Positions 26,409-38,912 of a stretch of 64,000 bases of DNA are shown here, in pieces. A model generated the notes under the pieces. The model made no database searches, was not told where the DNA came from, and was given only the letters and a program-made list of their open reading frames with translations. Within the stretch, counting starts at the first letter, position 1. Each line of letters starts with the position of its first letter. The position numbers and the translations under genes are program-made. The stretch comes from Plasmopara viticola (Eukaryota > Oomycota > Peronosporomycetes > Peronosporales > Peronosporaceae), in assembly GCA_001695595.3 (NCBI GenBank), contig MBPM02000009.1:1116001-1180000 (forward strand), given 5' to 3'.

Positions 26409-28356
26409 GCGTCAAGTTGAATACAGAACATCTTGGAGATGAGTTGTTTTGGAATCACAAGCCGAGCAATTCGTATTTTAAGCTTACAATTGCGAACGAA
26501 TTTGTTCAGTATGGCTCAAACTTGATTTGTGAATATTTTGTATCGATCCCAGAAGAGTTTGCTTAACAAAGCATAGGGATAGACAGTAGTCAAGGGAATC
26601 CTCATACCAGATACAAGTTACCCTAGTTTTCTAGCTGTCTATTGCATTCTTGGCGAGAATTTGACGATGTCCCCAAACCCCGCGAAAAGCCGCCATAAGG
26701 TCGCGCTGAAAGAGTCGCTCTTTTTTAGCCGAGCAACAATTCTAGATGCCACGCGAAGAGGAGATTTCTCGCAGCGTGCAAAGGAGTTAAGCATACTGCT
26801 TGGTGTCATAGTGGAACGTGCTCGTTAGAATGGCCCTCCCAGATTTTGGTCCACTAGTGACTTGCGTCGATAAACGGCGGTGGGCGACTTACATACCCCT
26901 AGTCTACTAGGTTATTGACTTCATCAAGTAGCGCGAAATGCTTCCCTCTATTTCCCATTAGCAAGAACCAGATTAACAGGGCGTCCCAGGTCGGATATTT
27001 GACATTAAAAATCATAGAGTTTTTGTGCTTCAACTCATGGTTGCTAGTAAACCCGACGTCAGGTCTAACGTATATAGATGTTATTCCGGACGACGAGTTT
27101 TTTTAAAGTATTGACGTGAATTTGATAATTCTTCGCAGTCCAAGTAGACGGGCGTTAACAAATCCCCACTCCTGGACGCATATACTTCTTGTTTCTTGGT
27201 CTTATCTCTGCAGCCAGAAATGACTTTGAGCATTACCAATGAACATGTATTTCTAGAATGATGTAACCTTGGCGGGGTTGCCGTTGCCGGCCAGCCTGCC
27301 GCTGACGACAGCTATGTCACAGGCGTAGCGCATCTTGCCTATCAATTGACGCTTCGTCAACCTTCTGTACAATGACTTCAACTCGTATAATATTTCTTGA
27401 ACGTTTCCATACAGACTCCCTTAATTTTAGTTAAAAATATCACGTGAAAGCCAAATCGAATCGCAGAAAACCCCACGTTGAAGTAGATGTATTCACAAGC
27501 GCCTTGAGATTTCACCTTGCTAGCTTCGTGTAGTTTCTCCAGGTAAAAACAAAAAAGTTTGCTTTGTTTACTCCGTAAAACTTTCACTGCTGAAGCTGGT
27601 CAGCAAGAATGTTCGCTTCAAGAAAGTGTTGCCATTTTTTAGAAACCGATACCTTCGATCAGTTGGGCATTCTGCCAGTCATTTTAACGTCATACAATTT
27701 CTCTGAAGTAGCAAGAAGTCAGAGGACACCAGCAAGTTAAGGCCATGCAACGCGCAATTTCCCAAAAACGAACCTGAATAGTTGAAAATCATCCGCCTTC
27801 CATGACAAATATACAAATATTCAACATGACGAAAACAAATGTCTAACATGGAAGGCGGGTGAATGTCAGCGATTGAAACTCTCTTGGTTTGGTCTAACTT
27901 TACCGCTTAGATAGGGATAATTTCTATTTCAATACCCTTCGGATTGCACCAGTATGCAAACCAGTATGTTATTCGAAGGTGACTGTCGTGCACCAAAAAT
28001 CTCCACTCTTTTAGAGATTTGTACCAGAAAGTCAACTTCTAGCACAAAAACCTCGGATTTGTGTTATGACCCCTTACATCATATCGAATAACAATTAAAC
28101 AACATCCAGTCGGTGAAGGGTGGGTGTTATCCATCACTCTTTATGCTATATGCGCTGATTGATTTGTTCATGACGATGACGAAGCCGGCAGCAAAGAAGG
28201 CTACCGATTGACCGGATCATATTACAAGGATTAAGCGTGCTTTTCAGCTTCCACATGTGCCACTGCAAAATTTGGCCTTCCTAAGACTGACGCGAAGGCT
28301 GAATTTGTCACAAAGGTTACGTCTGTGCCGTAGCGGCAAGCCTCAATCAAGTAGTC

Positions 28357-28397
28357 CGCCAAAGAGCCTCTCTTGTCTGAGGGGCTCTCTGGCGGGT
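28357..28397. repeat. Imperfect inverted repeat (hairpin)
   Basis: The arms CCGCCAAAGAGCCT and GGGGCTCTCTGGCGG pair with two mismatches around a loop of about 12 bases. It lies inside overlapping short frames on both strands. It might be a transposon-terminal or regulatory hairpin; nothing nearby tells which. Confidence 0.5.
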
Positions 28398-29876
28398 GAT
28401 AGAGAGATTCTGGATAAGCAGCCAAGTTCACCGTGGCAGGGTGTGCGCGCGTGGCGGTCCACCTCTATCGAATTTTCGGTCGTCGAGGAATGGGTATGAC
28501 CAGACATTCTATAATCAGTAGACCTTATTGTTTGCAAAGCTTTTGGTATCTGTAAAGATCTAGATGAAAAGCTACATCCTTGAGTACGACTTAGGATTCT
28601 ACAAGCTACGTTGCGAGATGATTACTTAAAAATATATTATTGAAGTACGAGAATGATATGCTTTAAGATAATTGCAGATGATGGCTGAGAGCAATGTAGC
28701 AAGACAAGATTTTGCAAGAGAGATCCATGCAATCTCACTTCTCAATTCGCATCAGTCCTTGCCCCTCCTCGCTTAATATCAATTGACAACCGACATGTTA
28801 AGAAGCTTCTTCCACGATAGGATTACACTACTGCTATTCTGAGCTTAGCGCGAAATGCTAACCATAGCATCACTTTCTAATAGTAAAGTAAAAAATTTGC
28901 CTAAATTTTGCTGCATTTGACATCTCCGATTTTTTGCTTGGGAAAGATCCGATCAAGTTTGATCTTGTAAAAAAAATAGTGCATTACGTTTTAGAATATA
29001 CACTCAAATCATGACGCTTTCTTGTAGATTGAATGATGTGATCGACAATGCGAAGAAAACGTGTATCTTAAGACTGAGAAGCTAGTCTCTTAGCTATTTT
29101 GCTCTACTTCCATCTCCATATTTTACCGAGATTGTGCTTGCTCTCAAAATGGTAAAGTAATCGTCACACATTAATTACCTTCTGCTTTAATGCTCGTCGA
29201 GCTCTGGACGTCACCATAACCGAGTGCACAGAAGTTCTCGAGCAAGTTACCTACAGCTATAATAGTCATTGTGTATACGAATTTCATTAGCTTTACCACA
29301 ACACGTTTTTCAGCTAGCAACAAATGAGGTCATAAATTGAGAAGTGAGCTGGCTGCGCACAATTTGTTATGCGTGATGATCAAGATCGTCTATAATATAC
29401 ACTTAGGTGGTGTGATTAGCTTTACCAACTGCGAAAGCTCAAAGACATCTTGTAGGTTAGCCACACGTAGCTAACTATACAGGCATTTCAGATGGCATCC
29501 GATAATGACAAGCTTAGTGTCACGGCTTGCGGCGTAGGCAGTAACATCATTTTATTATAGTATGATCATTATACCGCACATGTGTGAAGGTTGCTCAAGC
29601 AAGAGTGTTTCCAGTGGGTGTCACGCTTGACTATTGAAGTTCTTCATCCGAATCACTCATGCTTAAAGATTGTAAGCATATGGCTAACCATTCAAATTAT
29701 GTAGCAACACAGATCAAAAGCCACAGGCACTACTGCCGATTTTGGGCCAGCATCCCGTGTATATTGGCGACCTTGTCTTATATTTTCTCAGCATAGTTTA
29801 AAGTAAAATGTAAGCAACAAAAGTAGATTGCATTGAAAGACGCTTTATTGTTCTAAAGCTAGCTCTCTTCGTAACT

Positions 29877-31250
29877 GTGATCTCGTCTGTATTGGATCTA
29901 ATTTGGGCATGTACACGCGAGAAGACATATGAGCACCTTTCTCTGGAGAACAATGAGCCTAAAAGCTCGGACATGACATTGCTGACGCAGTTAATTGTGA
30001 GGCTAAATCAGTTCTCGATTGAAGACGATCTGTTGCTATACAGCGCTGCTCAAGGTAACCCACCACGTGTAATGGCTCGTCATGATGAGCTTTTAAGAAA
30101 ATATACACGCTATGAGGCTCACGACACACCTCGTGGCAGTCATTCCGGTCGATAGGTTTGATATGAACTCAACTATGCGGCACGAGTTAGTCTGCACATA
30201 TGTGCTCTGGTGAGAAATGTGCCAACGGATAACACGCCAAGTGTAGCCACATCAGGGATTATTTTGCGAATGACTTTGTGTTATTGCCACTTCAATCGTA
30301 TGAATTTGTGTGTAGACTACCGAAATACTCAGCAAGTAACACAAGATTTGTTTATCGTTGTTTACTGATTTATCAAAATAGTTGATTTAGCGGCTGTGAT
30401 GAACACGGAGGACGGAGCTAAAAAAGCATTGCTGCTCCTCGATCGTGTCTTTGAACAACACAAACGCCTAGAGTTTACTACCGCGGACTAAGCCTTCCGC
30501 TAAAGGGCGCTTAAATATAGAATTAGGAAGGTGCTTGGCATTAGACTGGACACGTCTTCATCGGAGCGTGCTCAGACTGATGAGCAGTCAGAGCGAGTTC
30601 ATTAAGTTGTCAATGTCGTGTGTGTTGCAGTGAAGACTGATTGAAGTAGCAAGCTGCTACTCATTACATTTGCTATAAACAAATCTGTCTATGCCTCAGC
30701 AGACCTCACGTTGTCTTACGTGAATGGGATAGCGTGACCTCACATTATATCAACACCACCATGTGGTTCACCCAGACTTGATGGGAGAGAGTAGTTAGAT
30801 GCTTGCTCATATCTGTCCTCGCCCAAACATAGTTTTATGTGTGTTCTCTCAAGTCGTAACATGTCCGGGATAACTAAAGGCAGAAGTGTCGGCACCATGT
30901 CATAGGCAAGCTCAGCCATGGGAGGCCCGCCCATCAGTCGGGTCAGACTTTGATCACACAGCTCCATCACCTCTGTCTCAAGGGGCACAAGTCGCGCAAC
31001 TATCTCGCGTGGTGATGCGACTACGCACTTAAGGCTCGTGATCGGGTGAAACAAAAATTGGAGATCTCAATATTACGACACCCAGTGCACGTATTGGCGA
31101 AGGAGATCGAGTTCTTCTGTGTCGCGGTTCGCCCTCTTCTGGATGACGTCAACCAGACGCTGGTCGCGGACGAAAGAGCACTTGATGCACCGCATGATAC
31201 TGAGAACATCGCAATTCCCACCATCTTTTGTATTTCGATGTCATAAGCCA
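29877..31250 (+). mobile_element. Decayed Ty3/Gypsy retrotransposon, integrase region
   Basis: The first frame (29877-30155) reads FSIEDDLLLYSAAQGNPPR..HDELLRKYTRYEAHDTPRGSHSGR (interrupted here), the zinc-binding N-terminus of Ty3/Gypsy integrase. At about 30375-30490 another frame gives VDLAAV...LLLDRVFEQH, the segment before the second catalytic Asp. At about 30525-30600 a third gives VLGIRLDTSSSERAQTDEQSERVH, matching the core around the catalytic Glu (compare HPQTDGQTERVNRV), with the QTDGQ glycine changed. At about 30655-30730 LLLITFAINKSVYASADLTLSYVNG follows in the expected order. Many stops and frame changes: inactive. It is too far from the 2.5-kb fragment to be assumed the same copy. 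Confidence 0.85.
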
Positions 31251-31320
31251 TAGTGCATTCTCGCGGGACACCGTCGCTTAAGTCACTCCCGAAATGGGGG
31301 GGGAGTTTCCATTATAGGAC

Positions 31321-33593
31321 TTAAAGTATCCACTTCGTCAAGACTATCGACGTCATATATGCTTTGATTACGATGTTCACCGTTTTTTTACATGACTTTG
31401 CTATCCGTCTCTTAGGCTGAAAGGGCTGGAGCCATGAGTATAGTGAATCTTGAGATATCTGGAGACCGTCGCAGAAGCAGTGCTCACGATCATAATATTT
31501 CGGATGATTGGTCAATTTGATAGTAATCAAGAAGAAGTCTTCAGCCGCGCGAGATGTTACCGAAGGTACCGCCTCACTCACACGTCACCTTTGCTGAAGA
31601 TGCTGACAAGTGCAAGCAGAGAATATACCTTGTATTGGCCTCCTATATCTTTTGATAAAGCACAAGTTTTACAGTATTGGCAGTGCCAGCACCGAGCCTC
31701 TTCTCCTATGTGCCGCTAAACAGACACGTTAGTCAGCAAAGAAAAACAAGCGGTACTTCCCGCAGAGTATTAATCAAGGCCATAGTTCAGGCTTTGTAGG
31801 CCCCCATGGCTCCTGACGTAGCGTCTCGGGCGATTCGAGTCGGCTCGTCGGTCACGAGCTTCTAGTATTCATAATCAACTGTCTATCCCACTGTGACAGC
31901 ATTTGAATACTATTGCCTATAAGCTTTGACTGATTAGGCTCAAGCATTTAATTGAATCGCGGACGCGAAGTGCGTCGAATCTGTTTCGAAAGCATAAGAC
32001 GCTCGGTTTATGTTAAATATGCTCCGCGCTTGACCAAGGTCTCATTATCAGCCGCGGGCTCACGAGCTAGGCAAGGATTTCTTCAAGGAAGCACTTACCC
32101 ATCTCTGCCTCTACTGCCGAAGTTGGCGCTCCATAATCGACCATGGTACTCGAGTCCTGTTTGCTTTGGATAGAGAGTGATCGACTTAGGTGAGACGAGA
32201 TTACTCGATAGGCAATCCCTTCGTCATCCGATGGCTAGCGTATTCGCACCGAGGGACCGTCAGATATCCAAACATTCTGAGCTTAGCTCTTCCAAAAAAT
32301 GATGCCGATTAAAGTTCCGACAATTAACTGAATGCTGACAAAAGTAGCTGCATGGGGCCTGGATCTATGTTATCAAAAAGCCTTTGGCGCTCCTTCGATT
32401 TGCTAAGGGTTTCTAAAAAGCAACACAGTTCAAAATGTTGATGTATGATCGACAGAAAGATCCAAGAACAGTTCCGACTTGTATAATTTCAATTTACTTT
32501 AATATATCGACGGAAGAGAATGTAGCAACCCCGTGTGTGTCTCATTTGTTGGCGGTGCTGCCTTATTGTGTGTCATTAAGCATATGATGCTTCGACATTA
32601 GCGAGCAAAATAGTGGGGAATACTAAATTAACAGTACATGGTCTAGTGACCAGAGTACTATGCTACATAATAGTTGTGGCACTATGGCAGTCGGCTAATA
32701 CTCCTGACATAAGTACTTCTAACACCTCAAGTTCAAATTTTAAATCTAGTATGTAAGAGCTATGCTTAGTCTTTGTTCTTAGACTAAAACTTACTCTTGG
32801 ACTAAAGCAGATGGCAACCTGCGACTTGTGTTGGCTCCAAGTAAAAAGTGAAGGCCAGAGACCTAAGCAAGCGCTTTTTTTAATCAAATACAGCCCTGCT
32901 GCAAACACTTTCAAAAGCAGCAGCAACCCTCTTGGAAGTTGGCTTAGTCGTCGTTAATTGGCCCGGTTGACTGGCAACCTTCTTTGCTGTTTGCTTTCAT
33001 CATCGCTAAGCCCTAATTGACTTTCCGTATGAAAGTTAAATAGTAAGAGTAAAACTCTTTTTCTGTGCGAAGTGGACAGCCGATACATTAGTTTTTTGGG
33101 GTAGAAGGCTCCTCTACCTGGCTTAATATTTTGAGCAATATGATATATCGTTTCGTCGGATGTTTCACGGAGTTAGACAGGTAAGAGTCAGCATCCAACA
33201 TCGTGGCCAACTAGCTTCTTATCGGTCAAAATATTGCTAAGATGTTTCGAGAGAACCAAATAAATAACGCCCCTGACTTAATTGTAGAAACAAGACAATT
33301 AGAACTACGGCAAAATTATATGGAGTGCAACACGTCGATGTCCTAATGACCGAAGATAGTGAGCGATCGTTCACCAAAAGATCGTATAATCTCCTGCATG
33401 CCTTCTTTGTGCAAAGTGCTGGGTGATCTCGTCACATTATCGGAACTTGAAAGCTTGACGTTAGCGGCTATAATTTTCAATGCAGTTTGTGAGAAATGCT
33501 AATTTAGTATTTGCATGTAATCGATCTCGAAGTGTCGCTAAAGCGAGCAGAATTTATTGCATACTGTCATAATAACGCGGGAATCGATTCGAT
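31321..33593. other. Gene-poor stretch
   Basis: Only short frames under 90 codons, no motifs. The part next to 33594 is upstream of the Arp10 gene and presumably carries its promoter. Confidence 0.4.
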
Positions 33594-35212
33594 ATGATGA
33601 GCAACTCCCTTACGGACAAGAGCGCGGTGGTACTGGAGCTGGGTGCACGTTACGCGCGATGCGGTGTCTCGGGTGAACGCTCTCCACGATGTGTAGAGCC
33701 CTGGCAGGTGCTGTTGCGTACACCGACAAAAATAATCGCGAAATATTGTTGACATTGTCAATGACAGATGGGCGACATGTTGCAGAAGCCACGGAGCACT
33801 GCGGAGTGGCATCAGTATCTGTACCCAAAGCTGCACAGATTTTGCTTTGAGTGAGTTTTTTCAGTATTACTCGTGTGCATTACATTGGTGGCTAAGCGAG
33901 CAATGAAGAACAGTCTACTGCTAGTAAACCCGACGCGTCGGCGCTTTGTAGTGTGCGAAGATCTGCTCTTGCCGCGCGTATTTCGAACGACGCTGCTCGA
34001 CATTCTCTTTAATGTACTCAAGGTTCGACTTTTAATTGTAGTAGCGAACCAAGGGACAATGTAGCTGTTAACGGCACTTTTGTGACTTTGTAGGCTTCTG
34101 CGGTAACATTAGTGCCATCGATGCTGGCAGTTCTGTATGCTACAGCCAACCACACCGCACTGGTGGTAGATTGTGGGTGGTCGGAGACGAGGTTGTTGCC
34201 AGTGTACAAAGGGATCCCGCTGCCTTATATCTACGAAAGTGGGCCTTTGTTAATATTGTTGAGGAAGAATGATGCACTGAAACTGACGAATGAGTTGATA
34301 ACGGTGTTGTGGCGAAGCTGTACAGGTTGGCAGTCGGGACTGCTGTAAAATTATACAACACGAGCTAAATGCTTCCTCGGATCATTCGATGGACAATCCT
34401 AAGATTGGCATACCTGTAACTGAAGCCTTGGCAGAAGACATTCTCGAGCGCGCGTGCTTTGCACAACAAAAAGTACGCAAAGCGAATGAGTCTATTCTGT
34501 CAAAGCAATACCTGAGTTGGAAAAGCTTTGATGACTTAGGATCCATTGCGAAACGTTGTCGATGCCAACTTTCAGATGCAAGACAATGCTGTACTGCTGG
34601 TTAGTTGTTACATTGAATTCAGAGGTGCTACTGTAGTGAATCAAAAAAAATGTTTCTCAGGTTCCTGGAAGTCTTCGCACGGATGCAGTGGAACCACTTC
34701 TTCTTGGTACCGTGTTTGATTAACGATGCGAGAGACGGATAAGTTGCTTAACAATTACGTATCAGGTGGTGACAGTACGGAAGGAATATCAATCGTGGAC
34801 GGCATTGTTAATGTATTGAAAAAGACGCCATCGATGTGAGAGCGGCCATGCTGGAAAATTTGCTCTTGGTGGGAGGAAGTGCAATGATCCCTGGTACAGT
34901 CGCTACAAACGACGTATATTGAAAAAAATAAAATGACGGGGTTATGTATTTATTTAGGTCTGACGCAGCGTGTAATGGCTGAAACGCGCGAGGCGTTGCG
35001 ACAAGACAATGAGTTTGCATCTGCTTCTACTGCTGTTGATCGCACGCAGCTGTTCAATCATACTTTCCACGAACATGCTTGCGTGGGTCGGTGGGTCGGT
35101 TTACGCTGCCACTGACAGCGCACGCGTGTCCGCTATTACAGCGCAAGAGTACAGCAGATCCAAAGGCACTTGTATCCCCGACTGGCTTACTGTCGCTGAA
35201 GAGGAATTTTAA
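33594..35212 (+). CDS. ACTR10: Actin-related protein 10 (dynactin Arp11) with two frame breaks
   Basis: Nine exons: 33594-33707, 33768-33850, 33914-34022, 34094-34325, 34426-34472, 34540-34599, 34661-34706, 34766-34893 and 34958-35212; GT..AG introns of 59-100 bp. Arp10 caps the pointed end of the Arp1 filament in dynactin, the dynein cofactor. Family landmarks in order: VVLELGARYARCGVSGE, LLVNPTRRRFVV, ALVVDCGWSETRLLPVYKGIPLPY, LAEDILERACF, LENLLLVGGSAMIPG, AWVGGSVYAA and a C-terminal KGTCIPDW. Two single-base defects break it: one base missing near 34828-34829 (before IDVRAAM) and one extra near 35067-35068 (before the AWVGG block). The starts of exons 5 and 6 depend on frame matching to the family. 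Either a recent pseudogene or an intact gene with consensus errors. Confidence 0.85.
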
Positions 35213-35376
35213 ACTTTACGATAAAATACACTTGATTGATTGGAGTTGATGAATTGGTGGATTTGCTAGACTAGAAAGCTCGGCTGAAATTGACAACCAC
35301 GATTATTGCGATCAACTATATTGATCATCACCGAGATATTTGCTGTATTTAAATCAAGGAACGTGGTGCTCTTCAC

Positions 35377-37312
35377 TCACTTGCTTACTCGCAATCCAAG
35401 CGGTTTTCCCGTATCGTCCCACGGAGCCTTCAAGCCGTGATCGGGCATGCTACTAAAATTCGTACCGGCTGCTGTATTACTAGGCCGCTTGAGAGGGGCA
35501 ACGTGATGAGGCAGAGCAGACTTGCGGGATTGCACGTCTTTCATCGATTTAGCATCTGACTCTGCTGGCGACTTCACATCTTCCTCGCGCCTACGTTCCA
35601 CCTTTGAATCAGCACTAAGTTGATTTTTCGTGCGTGTAGTAATGCAACCGACGGCTGTTGCATCCTCTTCGTCGTCGTCTTCACTGGTCAATTCATTTTC
35701 AATCTTCCACAAGCTTATACGCCGCAGCTCTTCACAACCACGAACTCCGTTTCGGTAAGTTTTCAGCTGAATCCCTTCATTTTGTAGCGATACATCGGGA
35801 AAGTTGGTGTCTAGCAAAGCTTGTTCCTCTTCTCCGTTTTCAAGATAGACGTAAAAAGTGTAGTCGTAATAGAGCAGAACAAGCACTACACCACCCACAT
35901 GGATCTTGCTTGCAATCGCCTCAACGTCCTGCCACATTCATATGTCTAGTCACTCTTGGGCCCATACTATTGAATTGCATTAACATCGCCTTACCTGAAA
36001 GACCGAACATTTGCTCAAGGCGATCTCGAAAAAGCACTCGACATTATCGTCTTCCAACCAGTTTCTACCCGTATTTTTCTTACCACTGACAAAAGACCCA
36101 TCGGCCTGAGCCAACGTTTGAATAAACTCCTCTGCATTAGACATCTCTTCTTGTATAGCAGGAACAATTTCAGCAAGGTGCTCCATACACGGAGTGAACA
36201 GTGACGTTGCCGGCATCTTCGAGGCTTCACACATAAATGTCTGGGGCAAACATTTCAGATAAAGGGGTGAGATCTCGTCGGCATATAAACGGATAAATAA
36301 ATATTTGGCTACCAGGGCGCTTTGCTGTCGTCGCAACATGGGAATGATGACAGGAATATCGGACAATTCGAGCTTTGGTCCCAGATCCACGTGTCCATTG
36401 TAACACCAGTTTCCGAAACGAAAAAGCACCTCTCGTAAAGTTGGGATATTTGTTGCTCCTTCAGCACGTGGCGTACGCCGAATGAGGAAGGTCTGATTGT
36501 AACCTGTGCCACTTACGTCCTTGCATTTCACCTTTAAAGGTTTCGGCAGACTTTGGTGCTTGCCAACGTTCGCCGCCTGCCATAGTGTGAGTTTTTTCAT
36601 GTTGCTGCAATCGTCGTCACGGTACGTTTGAAGATGGATTCCCTGCAAATGAGCAGACAGATCTGGAAAACGAACATCTAGCAGAGGTTGCTCGCCGTCT
36701 GCTGCCTGTAATACAACGTAGAAACTGCGTTGGTAGTAAATGACCAAAAGTATGAGTCCTCGAACAAAGGTTTTGCTCGCCACAATGTCGACTTCGTCAA
36801 AGCATTCGTAATCACCGCTTTGAAGCTCGAAAAAAGTCTTCGAATCGCCATCGTCGTCAGTGTCGACCCACGTGTGTTTCTCAGCTGCCTCCATTAATTT
36901 GTGCTCAATCCGTTCGCTTGAAAGTTCGCACCAAGAAAGTCATAGACGTCGTATAGAGTCTCGAGTGGTGTAAAATACTGCGACGTTGGAGGCAAAGCTT
37001 TCCACTCGCAAAGATACTGCAGCGATGCCTGTTGTTTTTGCAGGGCAGGTACGATAACCGGAAGATCAGCAAGCTCAAGGTCGGCATTACCCAAGTCGAC
37101 TTTACCACTGTAGCACCAATTGCCACAACGAAAGAGAACCTCATGAAGGTTATTCTTGCTAGATCGGACAATATACGTTTGATTGTATCCGTCGCGTAAA
37201 ATTACGACTTCTGGATCGGGTGCTCCTGACTCGTCAGTGTCAATGTCATCGTTGGCCTTTGATGAGCTTTAAGCTTGGTCGTATTGCGGTCATCCACCCC
37301 CTTTGCCTCCAT
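35377..37312 (-). CDS. Protein with A-B-A-B duplicated domains; unknown family; two frame breaks
   Basis: Start at 37312; one intron at 35994-35929; stop at 35377. Two single-base deletions are needed to join the frame: at a T-run near 37268-37270 and at an A-run near 36921-36923. The product (about 620 aa) has unit A (GYNQT..R..EVLFR.GNWCY.G.VDLG..L.L.D.PVI.P.L..QQ) at about 37180-36930 and again at 36510-36110, and unit B (V..IASK...G..L.L.YY..FYV.L...LLD..FPD.S...GI.L.TYR) at about 36830-36640 and again at 35928-35745. A Lys/Ser/Glu-rich tail follows. Acidic segments (TDDDGD, SEDDDEED) lie between. I do not recognise either unit; this is a host-like gene, not a transposon. It ends 164 bp from the Arp10 stop, convergent. 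Confidence 0.7.
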
Positions 37313-37480
37313 TTTCGATTACTTAAATGCTTTAAAAAAGGCTGCAAATGGAGGGACTCTTCCGGATTAGCTCTTCGGTTGCGAAACTATCAGCGTCATA
37401 AACTTGGACTAACTGATGGTGCAGAATAAAGTCTTGAAACGGATACAAAAGATTTTCTATATTGTGCATTAATGAATGGT

Positions 37481-38912
37481 CTACCATTTATGCGGCTGGG
37501 CCCAAGCACCCGCTGGCGTAGGACCATCAATACTGGATGCTGGAAGAGCAACTTGCTGCTTGTGGGGTGTAGCCCAAGCGTTTTCGGTCGATAAAGCACG
37601 CTGGGGGAGTGGAGTGGCAGCGATTCCTGGTGGTGGACCCCACGCAGCACCAAGTGGAGGTGGCCGAGCTTGACAATGAATTTGCGGGTTTTGAAAACGC
37701 GTATGACAGCCACGTAAAATGGCCTGTATCTTAGTTGCAGCCTGTGCTTCAGTCAAAGGAAGCGCTTCGGGAAAGGCCGTGCCGACCTTGATGTCTTTGC
37801 CGCGACCGAACGGGAAGCACTTGATGTTGGCCAAGTAAGGGCCGAGCTGAACGTGATTGTTTTCTTCACCATTGAGAAAACACATTGTGTACAGCGCCAT
37901 CTCAAACTCTGGACTCACTCCTATCAAACTGTAAAATTTAACACAATTACTTGGAAGGTTTGAATCATGTGTAAAAAGACAATAATTCGTGCTTACCTCG
38001 TGGATACGAGCTTGATCTCATTGTCCCATCGAAACTGAATCGTAATGAGTTGCTCTTTATTGTGAGGTTCCATGAAGTTGTGTCCTCGTTGCTTAGGACG
38101 AATGTAGCCTCTGTAATCAATGCGGCCCCTACGCTCCTCATTGTACACTTGTAGCCAATTGTGACAGCCACAGATCTTGCCCTGCAAAATTTAAGACATG
38201 ATTCTCAACTATCCTCCATTCGATGCGTACGCACATTTTTCTCCTCGCCCACGAAAACATGCTCAAACCCTGATGAGTCGTTGCGCGATTCACGGCGGTA
38301 GAGTCCAAACCAAATACTTTCTAGCTTCTTCTTGAAACCCTGCATATCCCCTACAAATTTCTTGTTTTTCACCAACCAACTACCATTGAAACAAAAGTCA
38401 GTGTATCACCTTGCTTCTCCAGTTTAGCAGCAACTTACACGTGCGCATACCGCATAGGTGCAGTATCAATTACAGCATTTAAAAAGGCGTTGTTTTCCGC
38501 CAATTCTTTGGGTGTCACCCGCTCTGCTACTCCAGTCTGTGCCGTACTTCAATGCATAAGAATCTAATACGAAAAGTGCTGAATAAAAGAATGTGTACCT
38601 CGCGTTCGTAGTTGTCCAGCAGGTCAAACAGCACCTTGTACGAGCGGCGCTCAAACACGCACGGGTCCACGTATTTAAAAAGCGGCTCATGAGCTGCATC
38701 ACCACGGGCGTAAGCAGTCTTTCCCACTTGGATATTTAGCTCATAATGCACATTGGGCTCGAGCCGGTTCGTATCCAGCTCCCAGAGTTTGTTGCAAGCA
38801 GCTGACAGGCTTTTAAGCTCTGAGACTACAGCATGTGATGTAAAGTATGGTTGATAGGAATGAATGCAGCTTTGCTTTCCAGTGACCTACACGTTGGGGC
38901 GGCGCTAGCCAT
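37481..38912 (-). CDS. EndoU-type poly(U) endoribonuclease with IQ motif and Pro/Trp-rich tail
   Basis: Six exons: 38912-38891, 38825-38599, 38521-38439, 38379-38235, 38181-37997 and 37928-37481, introns 53-77 bp, frame kept throughout; 369 aa. EndoU enzymes cut RNA at uridines using two His and one Lys, with Mn2+ in many members. Matching blocks: LWELDTNRLEPNVHYELN, ARGDAAHEPLFKYVD, WFGLYRRE..SGFEHVFVGE, GCHNWLQVY, RIDYRGYI, GVSPEFEMALYTMCF. The likely catalytic residues are H151, H166 and K216. After the EndoU domain comes an IQ calmodulin-binding motif (IQAILRGCHTR, ~288-298) and a tail with AAWGPPP, NAWATPHK, GAWAQPHK repeats. No signal peptide is seen, unlike many secreted EndoU proteins. 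A Gly/Pro-rich plus-strand frame over the tail is only its shadow. Confidence 0.92.

Larger units (their letters stand above)
23353..29876. other. Long AT-rich stretch with orphan ORFs and decayed repeats
   Basis: No recognised gene. Unidentified frames of note are 24117-24461 (minus, 114 codons) and 25716-26408 (minus, listed separately). Two imperfect hairpins are present: 27798-27862 (arms CGCCTTCCATG and CATGGAAGGCG) and 28357-28397 (arms of ~13 bases around GAGAGCC). The pattern resembles mutated transposon debris, but no family can be named. Confidence 0.4.

Noticed and set aside
30740..31054. 104-codon minus-strand frame
   Set aside because: Lies antisense to the 3' part of the decayed Gypsy integrase and has no own motif.
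34389..34604. Independent 71-codon gene starting with MDNPKIGIPV
   Set aside because: Its central part is the Arp10 exon containing LAEDILERACF; the rest is flanking intron sequence.
37476..37673. Gly/Ala/Pro-rich plus-strand frame
   Set aside because: Antisense to the Pro/Trp-rich tail of the EndoU gene, whose exon structure is well supported.
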